Of a stretch of 38,384 nucleotides of DNA, positions 32,049-38,384 are shown piece by piece; the stretch's first letter is position 1; each line of letters starts with the position of its first letter. The notes under the pieces were generated by a model. That model made no database searches and had not been told where the DNA came from. It saw only the letters and a program-made list of their open reading frames with translations. The DNA comes from Leptolinea sp. UBA5203. GTDB taxonomy: Bacteria > Chloroflexota > Anaerolineae > Anaerolineales > Anaerolineaceae. The translations under genes and the position numbers were made by a program. The stretch spans positions 1 through 38,384 of the forward strand of contig DHVR01000007.1 of NCBI GenBank assembly GCA_002412765.1, read 5' to 3'.

Positions 32049-32711
32049 ATGGCTTCTTTACTTAATGAGGATATTAAAAAACAAGTTTCAGAAATGCTTG
32101 CTGATCTGGACTCGGAATTGGCGGTATATTTTTTCGGTACGAAAGATGTGAATTGTGAGTACTGTGAAGATACCCAGCAATTAATTGCTGAGGTGTCAGG
32201 TTTGTCCGATAAGATTGATTTTCAAACGTATGACATTGTACAGGATGCAGAGATTGCCAAAAAGTATCATATTGAAAAGACACCCATGACGATAATTGCT
32301 CGGAAGAATGGGGATGAAATCGTGGATTACGGCATTCGTTATGCCGGGATTCCCGCCGGTCATGAATTCAGTTCTCTGATTCATACCCTGGCCCTGGTTT
32401 CCAGTGGGGAGTCAGGTCTCAGCGACGAAACGAAACAAGAACTGGCTGCCCTGGATCATGATATTCGTATTCAGGTTTTTGTCACCCCAACCTGTCCCTA
32501 TTGCCCGCCGGCGGTCATTTTAGCCCATCAGATGGCTTTGCAAAGTCCGCGGGTTACAGCAGAGATGGTGGAAGCCACCGAATTCCCTGATCTATCCATG
32601 CAGTTTGGCGTCAGCGGAGTGCCGCATACTGTAATTAATGAAGGTAAGGCTGAATTGGTGGGGGCTGGACCTGAGCAGCGATTGATGGAGCAGATTCGAA
32701 AAATCAAGTAA
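32049..32711 (+). CDS. Protein disulfide oxidoreductase (PDO, glutaredoxin-like two-domain)
   Basis: A 220-residue protein made of two thioredoxin folds. The first active site is C36-E-Y-C39 and the second C149-P-Y-C152, each followed by a cis-Pro loop (KTPMTII and GVPHTVI). This layout matches the archaeal/thermophile PDO family and the N-terminal part of AhpF, enzymes that oxidise, reduce or isomerise disulfides in the cytoplasm. The start is ATG 32049, 5 nt from a perfect GGAGG at 32039-32043. Upstream GTG 32004 and ATG 32022 would add an unconserved extension. No signal peptide is present. It follows the zinc-ribbon gene and precedes an OsmC gene. No thioredoxin reductase is in the window, so its electron partner is unknown. 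Confidence 0.92.
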   Translation: MASLLNEDIKKQVSEMLADLDSELAVYFFGTKDVNCEYCEDTQQLIAEVSGLSDKIDFQTYDIVQDAEIAKKYHIEKTPMTIIARKNGDEIVDYGIRYAGIPAGHEFSSLIHTLALVSSGESGLSDETKQELAALDHDIRIQVFVTPTCPYCPPAVILAHQMALQSPRVTAEMVEATEFPDLSMQFGVSGVPHTVINEGKAELVGAGPEQRLMEQIRKIK

Positions 32712-32742
32712 ATTGCACATAGGGATCTATGGAGAGTAAAGT

Positions 32743-33165
32743 ATGGATGCAATAGTCAGTTGGCAGCAGCGAATGAGTTTTACAGGTATGAGTGACAGCG
32801 GCTTTTCGGTTCCATTAGGTACCACGGCTGAATCTGGCGGTGATGATGACGCAGTACGTCCGGTAGAATTATTTCTGATAGGTTTAGGCGGCTGCACTGG
32901 AATGGACGTTATCTCCATTCTTGAGAAAAAGAAGCAAAATGTGTCAGCTTTTGATATAAAACTGCATGCCGACCGCTCCAAGGAACATCCCAAGGTGTTT
33001 ACTGCGATTGAAATTGAGTATATTGTCAGTGGCAAGGAATTAAACCGAGAAGCGGTGGAAAGGGCGGTACAACTTTCCACTGAAAAATACTGTCCAGCCT
33101 ATGCGATGTTGTCGCAGATTGCGCCCATCAGCACACGAATTACCATCGAAACGGATTTCGATTAA
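32743..33165 (+). CDS. OsmC/Ohr-family peroxide-detoxifying protein
   Basis: A 140-residue protein of the OsmC superfamily, thiol peroxidases that reduce organic hydroperoxides with two reactive cysteines. The first is in LGGCTGMDV (on the long central helix) and the second in STEKYCPAYAML. The N-terminal strand has the usual polar start (IVSWQQRMSF). The branch is closer to the YhfA/OsmC-like proteins than to Ohr, judging from the GGDDDAVRPVELFL segment. It is the last gene of the ECF-sigma cluster, 31 nt after the PDO gene, with a TGGAGAG ribosome site, and is followed by a strong terminator. Confidence 0.93.
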   Translation: MDAIVSWQQRMSFTGMSDSGFSVPLGTTAESGGDDDAVRPVELFLIGLGGCTGMDVISILEKKKQNVSAFDIKLHADRSKEHPKVFTAIEIEYIVSGKELNREAVERAVQLSTEKYCPAYAMLSQIAPISTRITIETDFD

Positions 33166-33168
33166 GAT

Positions 33169-33190
33169 AAACAGCCTTCGGGCTGTTTTT
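33169..33190. terminator. Bidirectional intrinsic terminator
   Basis: AACAGCC, a TTCG tetraloop and GGCTGTTTTT. It closes the sigma-PDO-OsmC cluster (+) and the LysM/M23 lipoprotein operon (-, last stop at 33192). Its stem is the same ACAGCC/GGCTGT as the 3098-3121 terminator. Confidence 0.9.
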
Positions 33191-33191
33191 A

Positions 33192-34676
33192 TTATGGTTC
33201 GCGATGGATATGACTCGTTTGATCACCGGCGACTGAGGCGATGATTTGTCGGCCAAATTTTTCCAAATAGCCCTGATAAATTTCATCGCCATTTCTGACA
33301 ATCCAGCCATCCAAGGTAAAGGGCAAGGCGCCATCGGCGGTGATCCATTCGCCGTTGTATTTTCTGGCAATATGTACGTGAGTACCCGTTGAACGTCCAC
33401 CCTCACAGGAGGGCAGGCCAATGCGGTCGCCTTGTTTCAGGGTGGTGCCTACCGGCGGGATGGAATCTGTGGCGAGATGCAGATAAAAAACCACCCAGCC
33501 TGTCTGTTCCTTGCCGTCGCGATCCAAATCCAACACAGCGATAGCGGTATCTGTGCGTACAATCAACCCATCAGCAAGGGCGGTGGCGTATTGATCGGTT
33601 GTCACACAACCGCCGGCAATATTTGGTGGTGCAAAGTCAATTGCCGCCAGCGGTTCGCCATCTCCCCAGGCAGTGTGAGGCCCTCCAGTGAAAGCCCAGA
33701 ACCGGTTGTTTTCAAAGGGCAGGATGAAGTTCGGCTGGGTCAGACTACCAGGAATGTGAGCTTCACAGGCAGTCCAGACGTCACCAAAAAGGGTTTGGTA
33801 GGTTCGGACGAGACCATTGCCGTGGATTGCGTTTTGATATTGGTCACCGGACATGGAACGGGCAAAATAGAGCTGCAGGGCAACCGTGCTGGCATTTTGC
33901 CAGGGATCCGGAACGACCAGGGTGCCATCCTGAAGTTCATAGTTCTTAATTTCTCCTCTGCGCCAGCCATAGTATCCGTTATTCAACATATTGGCTGCAA
34001 GCAGAAGTTGTTGGTAAAGCCCTGTTCGATATTTCACATTTAAACCCAGCGGATAGGGATTGAGCTCATCATCCGGTTGTTCGGGGTTGCTGAGTGCGCC
34101 GGTCTGGTATTCCACCAGGGCTAGTAAGAGCTGCGGGCTGATACTGAAATTGTCTGTGATGTATGCGATCAATTCGCCGCCAGTGCGGGTTTTACTGCCG
34201 GTATAAGCGCTGTAGGTCTTAAACCATCCGGGTTGGCTGTTGACGAAATCCACGGCATCAAATTCCAGTTGAGCAGGGCCATTCGGAAAGAGACAATCCG
34301 GAATGATTTGATAGGCACTACCCCAGAGGGGTTGATAATAAATGGGAATTTCAAGCGGCAGTCCGGGCGGCAGAGTGGTTGTTGATTCCGGCAGAACGGG
34401 ATTTTCCTGACGAATTTCCCTCTCCGTGGTATTAAAATGAGCAGCAAGAGCAGGTAAGGTGTCTCCAGTTTGGACAATATAGGAGACCAATTCGCCGGGC
34501 TGATAGACGGGCCGTGTAGGTAAGGGGGTAGGAAAAACGAGCTGATCTTCTGGATCAACGGCTTCTACGATACCTTGTTCAGAGGGTTTACTTTCTGGTA
34601 TGGATGGAAAGCAAGCGCTGAGCAGTGTAAGATTCAGTATAGTGCAGGCAGCAATAAGGATTATTTTCTTATTCAT
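33192..34676 (-). CDS. LysM-M23 metallopeptidase lipoprotein, paralog A
   Basis: A 494-residue predicted lipoprotein (lipobox LLSAC). A LysM-like domain (about 65-115, VQTGDTLPALAAHFN), a central region of about 200 residues shared with the two paralogs (LLLALVEYQTG and GLYQQLLLAANML), and a C-terminal M23-type zinc peptidase domain follow. The zinc ligands are the His of GGPHTAW, the Asp of AIDFAPP thirteen residues later, and HxH in GTHVHIA. This His-13-Asp spacing recalls LasA/beta-lytic protease (M23A) rather than the usual HxGxD of M23B. It likely cuts peptidoglycan cross-bridges or another envelope peptide. The start is ATG 34676; the frame begins at the TTG just before it. It lies 16 nt after paralog B. 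A CEGGRSTGTHV segment is identical in style in all three. Confidence 0.88.
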   Translation of the reverse strand: MNKKIILIAACTILNLTLLSACFPSIPESKPSEQGIVEAVDPEDQLVFPTPLPTRPVYQPGELVSYIVQTGDTLPALAAHFNTTEREIRQENPVLPESTTTLPPGLPLEIPIYYQPLWGSAYQIIPDCLFPNGPAQLEFDAVDFVNSQPGWFKTYSAYTGSKTRTGGELIAYITDNFSISPQLLLALVEYQTGALSNPEQPDDELNPYPLGLNVKYRTGLYQQLLLAANMLNNGYYGWRRGEIKNYELQDGTLVVPDPWQNASTVALQLYFARSMSGDQYQNAIHGNGLVRTYQTLFGDVWTACEAHIPGSLTQPNFILPFENNRFWAFTGGPHTAWGDGEPLAAIDFAPPNIAGGCVTTDQYATALADGLIVRTDTAIAVLDLDRDGKEQTGWVVFYLHLATDSIPPVGTTLKQGDRIGLPSCEGGRSTGTHVHIARKYNGEWITADGALPFTLDGWIVRNGDEIYQGYLEKFGRQIIASVAGDQTSHIHREP

Positions 34677-34695
34677 CAATTATTCGTATATCTAT

Positions 34696-36327
34696 TTAGC
34701 GTGAGATATTTGTATCATGCGTTCCATTCACGCTGGCAATAACAATTGTATCATCTTTAATCAGAGTCCCTTGGTACGGGGCGTCTCCGGCGTGGGCTTC
34801 CCAACCGCTAAGCACAAACGGAATTTGTTGATCCGCTAAAATCCATTCCCCATTATATCGACGGGCGATATGCACATGCGTGCCGGTGGATTTGCCGCCC
34901 TCACACGAGGGATGCCCAAGCCTGTCGCCTTGTTTGACCCACATGCCGTTGGGGATCTTCCCATCTGTAGCGATGTGGAGATATAAAATCACCCAGCCGG
35001 TCTCTGCATGGCTGTCGCCATCCAGATCCAACATGACGATTCCATTTTCTGATTTAATAATTAATCCATCTGCAACCGCCGTTACCCATTCCGGGGAGTA
35101 TACACACCCGGATTCCATCGATGCTGGGGCGAAATCGAGCGCGGCCAGGGCGCCGCCTTCATCCCAGGCGGAATGAGGTCCGCCGGTAAAACTCCAAATA
35201 TGGCCGGCTACAAAGGGCAGCTCCAGGGGAGGCTGTGCCAGATTGGCAGCAAACAGTGGTTCCACAAGCTGCGCACTGACCCATGGATTTTCAAACATGG
35301 CTTCGTATTTCTGGACGATACTATCTGATCCATATAAGGCGTTTTCCCATTGCTCCTGATTCATGATTTGAGCAAATAGATACATGATGGCTACTGAGCC
35401 AGCGTTCAACTCCGGCGCCAAACGGATGGTTGTGCCGTCCTTGAGCGTCACCGAAGTTAAATCTCCGGCGCGCCAATGATAATAGCCGATGGATAATTCT
35501 TTAATCGCCCAGTTAATTTGTTCGTATAGGCCTTTCTCTGCAAAGGTCAGGTTGCCCACCGGATAATCCATGGTGAGCATGGAGGACGGTTCGGAAGTGA
35601 CCCAATTGCTTTGATATTCCAAAATCGCCAGCAATAACATTGGATTGATGGAGTTGACCGTAGATAACTGTTGGATGACATCGGCACCGGAGCGCCAGCC
35701 ATTCTTTCCCCATTCTTTATAAGTGGACAGATACCCGCCAGCTTTTAGGACATAATCCTGGATATCGAATCCCACTGCTGAGGGGGAATAGACCACGCTG
35801 CTGTCCGGAAGGATCAGGGTGTGATTGGTGGTGTTCTCCAGACGGTCCGGAATGATGAATAGTTGATTAGGCATCAATAGGCCATCCCGGCGAATTTCAC
35901 TGGGGGCGACAATTTCTTCCTGACTAACCCCGAAGCGTATAGCCAATAATTCCAGGGTATCCCCGGATTGGCTGTAGTACAAAATAGGTGGCTTTTCAGT
36001 GGGTACCATCGTAGGTACTTGCGTGGGGGCTTCGGTGGGTGGAATGACATCCGTTTCGGGGATGATGTTTTCAATGGGTGTTTCAGTGATGGTTTCGCCT
36101 TCTGCGGGAAATAGCGTGGGCATATCCTGTACTGCAGCTCCGCCGCCGATGTAACTGGGGTCCCCCGGAATTGGCGTTTCCACGAGCACAGAACCTGCCG
36201 GGATGATTATTGGGGTAGGTAAACCTTGCTGATACTGGACACTGCGGGAGCATGCCAGGATGACCAGCATCCACAGGCTGGACACAAGGATCAGGGATAA
36301 GCGGTTAGCGTGAGATCTGGTTTTCAT
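34696..36327 (-). CDS. LysM-M23 metallopeptidase lipoprotein, paralog B
   Basis: A 543-residue predicted lipoprotein. The signal peptide ends at LVILAC (Cys26). A long Pro/Thr/Glu linker (ETPIENIIPETDVIPPTEAPT in part) leads to a LysM domain (SQSGDTLELLAIRFG). The paralog-shared central domain follows, with LLLAILEYQSNW and GLYEQINWAIKEL. The C-terminal peptidase has zinc ligands in GGPHSAW, ALDFAP (13 residues apart) and GTHVHIARR. It starts 23 nt inside the end of paralog C in another frame, with an AAGGAAAA ribosome site, so translation is coupled. The central domain has no assigned name that I know. Substrate is unknown; a cell-wall role is inferred from LysM plus M23. Confidence 0.88.
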   Translation of the reverse strand: MKTRSHANRLSLILVSSLWMLVILACSRSVQYQQGLPTPIIIPAGSVLVETPIPGDPSYIGGGAAVQDMPTLFPAEGETITETPIENIIPETDVIPPTEAPTQVPTMVPTEKPPILYYSQSGDTLELLAIRFGVSQEEIVAPSEIRRDGLLMPNQLFIIPDRLENTTNHTLILPDSSVVYSPSAVGFDIQDYVLKAGGYLSTYKEWGKNGWRSGADVIQQLSTVNSINPMLLLAILEYQSNWVTSEPSSMLTMDYPVGNLTFAEKGLYEQINWAIKELSIGYYHWRAGDLTSVTLKDGTTIRLAPELNAGSVAIMYLFAQIMNQEQWENALYGSDSIVQKYEAMFENPWVSAQLVEPLFAANLAQPPLELPFVAGHIWSFTGGPHSAWDEGGALAALDFAPASMESGCVYSPEWVTAVADGLIIKSENGIVMLDLDGDSHAETGWVILYLHIATDGKIPNGMWVKQGDRLGHPSCEGGKSTGTHVHIARRYNGEWILADQQIPFVLSGWEAHAGDAPYQGTLIKDDTIVIASVNGTHDTNISR

Positions 36328-37813
36328 TTTTCCTTGAGTCCCAGGCTTCCACGTTTTGATTTCCTTTGATCATGGAACCATCATACAAACTGCCATCACC
36401 CTTGGAAATCCAACCGTCTGCTTCAAAGGGAATGGAGCCGTCCGCGGCAATCCAAACCCCATTATATTTTCTGGCAATATGGACATGCGTACCGGTGGAG
36501 ACGCCGCCTTCACAGGAAGGGTGACCAATGCGTTCTCCAGCTTGAATATCGGTTCCGGCCAAGATGCGATCCCGGCTTTCAACATGCATATAGAGGATGC
36601 TCCAGCCAATTTGTTCGTAGCCGTCCCGTTCCAGGTCCTGAATGACCATGCCATTTCCGGTAAAGACGATTCTTCCGCCGGCTACGGCAGTCACCCAGGC
36701 GTCACTGGAGACGCAGCCATCTCCCTCACCGGGAGGGGCAAAATCCAAAGCGGCCCAGGCAGCGCCGTTACCCCATCCCCCGTGGGGTCCGCCCGTGAAA
36801 TACCAGGTTACACCCGGCTCAAAGGGGAGCTGCATGGGGGGCTGAAGCAGGCTGTCAGGCAGGATCGGTTCGATGGATTGCAGGAAGGGATAGCCGAACA
36901 AATTGATATAGGCATCGTAAACACCATGAAAATTCACCGCTTCTTGCCAATCCTCGGTGGCGTATAACTTGGACATTAATTGCTGTACGCCGGCGGTACC
37001 GGGATTGATTACTGGATTGATGGCGATCACTTTGCCGTCGATGAGCGTCCAACGATTAACAGCGTTGATTTGCCAGGTGTAAAACCCCAGGTTGAGCTGA
37101 TCGGCTGCCCAGGAGAGTTGTTTGTAGAGCCCCATACGGCTGGGATCTTTAAATTTCATTGGGAATTCGAGGGTGGTGGCATCCGGTTGTGGTTGGGTTA
37201 CCCAGTGACTTTGATATTCCAACACAGCTAAAAGAATGCGCGGGTGAACCGAGTTTTCCCGGCTGACACGGTCGACAATCTCGGAACCCTGATAGACTTT
37301 GTCCTCCAGGGTTTCTGTATAAGCGGCCAGGTAGCCGTTGTATTTTTGCAGGAAAGAAGCCGTATTGAACAGCAGGGTGGAAGGGCTGTTGACCAGCTCG
37401 GAATCCGGGATGATTTTAAAATCCGGTCCGGCGGGCAGATTGGATGGCTTGGGAATGCGGATTTTTTGACCCACTTCCAAATAGTCTTTGTCGGTAATAT
37501 CGTTATGCAGGGAAAGGGTTTGTATATCAATTTTGTAAACAGCGGCAATATCCGCCAGGGTATCATTCGGCATGACGGTATAAACATCCCCATCTTCAAA
37601 GAGCATGGGAACAGAATGGGGCATATCCGGGGTGGGGGTGTAGATTTGCGCGCCGGGTACGGGCGTGGGTGGCAGATAGGTGCTCAGGTAGACCATGGGA
37701 TCCACAACGGCTTCGTCTTCCGGATTGGCTTTGGAACAACCGCTCAGCAGGCTAACTGCAGTGGTTATCAACAGGATGGAAATAAAGAGGGGAAGTCGCA
37801 GGGAATTTTTCAT
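36305..37813 (-). CDS. LysM-M23 metallopeptidase lipoprotein, paralog C
   Basis: A 502-residue predicted lipoprotein with lipobox LLSGC. A Thr/Pro linker (YLPPTPVPG) leads to a LysM domain (MPNDTLADIAAVYKI). The shared central domain (LLAVLEYQSHW, GLYKQLSWAADQL) and the M23-type domain follow. Zinc ligands are in GGPHGGW, ALDFAPP (13 residues later) and GTHVHIARK. The frame is open to 37963, but the signal peptide begins at ATG 37813, whose first base is shared with the TGA of the HIT gene (TGATG). That indicates stop-start translational coupling. Being next to the HIT gene, it is the first of the three paralogs transcribed. Confidence 0.88.
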   Translation of the reverse strand: MKNSLRLPLFISILLITTAVSLLSGCSKANPEDEAVVDPMVYLSTYLPPTPVPGAQIYTPTPDMPHSVPMLFEDGDVYTVMPNDTLADIAAVYKIDIQTLSLHNDITDKDYLEVGQKIRIPKPSNLPAGPDFKIIPDSELVNSPSTLLFNTASFLQKYNGYLAAYTETLEDKVYQGSEIVDRVSRENSVHPRILLAVLEYQSHWVTQPQPDATTLEFPMKFKDPSRMGLYKQLSWAADQLNLGFYTWQINAVNRWTLIDGKVIAINPVINPGTAGVQQLMSKLYATEDWQEAVNFHGVYDAYINLFGYPFLQSIEPILPDSLLQPPMQLPFEPGVTWYFTGGPHGGWGNGAAWAALDFAPPGEGDGCVSSDAWVTAVAGGRIVFTGNGMVIQDLERDGYEQIGWSILYMHVESRDRILAGTDIQAGERIGHPSCEGGVSTGTHVHIARKYNGVWIAADGSIPFEADGWISKGDGSLYDGSMIKGNQNVEAWDSRKNENQISR

Positions 37814-38163
37814 CAGCCGACCTGAATAGGTAAGTTTGGTTTGCCACCCAGCAGGTGGATGTGTAGATGGGGAACAGTTTGTCCGCCGTCTTTGCCGGTG
37901 TTGATCATCAAGCGGTAGCCTTTTTCGGCTAGGTTTTGTTGACGGGCAACCTTTTGGGCGCATACCAGCAGCTCCCCAAGCATGGCGGATTGATCTGCAG
38001 GGACATGGTCCAGGGAAGCGAAATGGGTTTTTGGAATAATGAGTATATGGACAGGTGCCAGGGGGTGAATATCCGAAAAAGCGAGGAAGTTTTCATCCTG
38101 GTAAAGAATTGTTGCCGGTATTTGTTGGTTGATGATTGCACAAAATATACAATTGGTTTCCAT
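37813..38163 (-). CDS. HIT-family protein (histidine triad nucleotide hydrolase)
   Basis: A 116-residue cytoplasmic protein. Family marks are the N-terminal CIFCAI, the DIHPLAPVHILIIPK strand-loop and the histidine triad PHLHIHLLGG with the nucleophilic middle His. These HINT-type proteins hydrolyse phosphoramidates of AMP or related nucleotides. The frame is open to a TTG at 38175, but ATG 38163 gives the normal family N-terminus (METNCIFC). It is the first gene of the operon with the three LysM-M23 lipoproteins. A functional link to them is not evident and may be no more than shared transcription. Confidence 0.93.
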   Translation of the reverse strand: METNCIFCAIINQQIPATILYQDENFLAFSDIHPLAPVHILIIPKTHFASLDHVPADQSAMLGELLVCAQKVARQQNLAEKGYRLMINTGKDGGQTVPHLHIHLLGGKPNLPIQVG

Positions 38164-38212
38164 GATTGCCTGCAAGTTTTACCCTTTGGTTTTTGTTCTA
38201 CTTATTTTACCT

Positions 38213-38218
38213 ATTATA
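38213..38218 (-). promoter_or_regulatory. Putative -10 element of the HIT-LysM-M23 operon
   Basis: A minus-strand TATAAT lies 49 nt upstream of the HIT start codon. The -35 region at 17 nt (AACTAA) is poor. The rest of 38219-38384 shows no gene or RNA that I can identify. Confidence 0.4.
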
Positions 38219-38384
38219 CGCTTTTTCCAGTGAAATTAGTTGCAAATAGCATGCCAGAAAATGCAGGAAAATCAAGCCATGGTTTTAACAAATTGTTTGG
38301 ATATAGGGAATAAACCATTGTTGCCAGTCAAGGCTTATTGGTTAAGACATAATATATCATGTGTCATTGCGAGTAAATCCATAG

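Noticed and set aside
37936..38313. Plus-strand frame opposite the HIT gene
   Set aside because: It is antisense to a clear HIT-family gene and its promoter region, without a ribosome site or recognisable domain.

Overview
The window reads as a bacterial chromosome segment, most likely from the phylum Chloroflexota, class Anaerolineae. That placement is an inference from the overall protein set: Thr/Pro-rich lipoproteins, paired DUF3048 lipoproteins, a DUF6062-type CxxC protein, and a fused homocysteine methyltransferase/MTHFR beside a full-length MetH. No rRNA or tRNA gene is present to confirm it. Gene density is high, strands alternate in blocks, and most genes sit in tight operons. I see no CRISPR array, prophage or insertion sequence.

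Layout. 1-3120 (+): fhs (formate-THF ligase), a repeat-bearing gap, and an XRE-cupin regulator, closed by a bidirectional terminator. 3125-5926 (-): a DinG-type helicase with a fused DnaQ-like exonuclease. 6030-8354 (+): a GH36 alpha-galactosidase, divergent from dinG. 8486-9508 (-): a DUF4349 lipoprotein. 9605-20440 (-): one long operon, metH, HMT-metF, coaX, coaBC, two DUF3048 lipoproteins and a metallophosphoesterase, preceded by a promoter, a 14-codon Met-containing leader ORF and a strong intrinsic terminator. 20569-21912 (-): an AT-rich beta-propeller-like lipoprotein. 22174-25500 (+): a CPA2 antiporter with a PII-like partner, an unrecognised protein and a CxxC/CxxH protein. 25572-25836: a cluster of imperfect repeats. 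25837-26649 (-): a divergent Fpg-family protein. 26737-30822 (+): a small membrane protein, selA, an M24 peptidase and tsaD. 30870-33165 (+): an ECF sigma factor, an RsrA-like zinc anti-sigma factor, a zinc-ribbon protein, a two-domain disulfide oxidoreductase and an OsmC-family protein. 33192-38163 (-): a HIT protein followed by three tandem LysM/M23 metallopeptidase lipoproteins.

How the genes fit together. fhs, the HMT-MTHFR fusion and metH are consecutive steps of one-carbon metabolism, from formate through 5,10-methylene-THF and 5-methyl-THF to methionine. coaX and coaBC share the metH transcript, so the leader upstream of metH could tie CoA synthesis to methionine supply. The sigma/anti-sigma/PDO/OsmC group looks like a self-contained thiol-stress module. 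The HIT-LysM-M23 operon and the lipoproteins act at the cell envelope.

The strongest candidates for something undescribed are the apparent methionine-leader-peptide attenuator in front of metH, the RsrA-like thiol-stress cluster, the PII-like/antiporter pair, the Fpg protein with substituted damage-recognition residues, and the tandem LasA-like lipoproteins. Several start codons were moved downstream of the longest reading frame because a Shine-Dalgarno sequence overlaps the upstream TTG or GTG.
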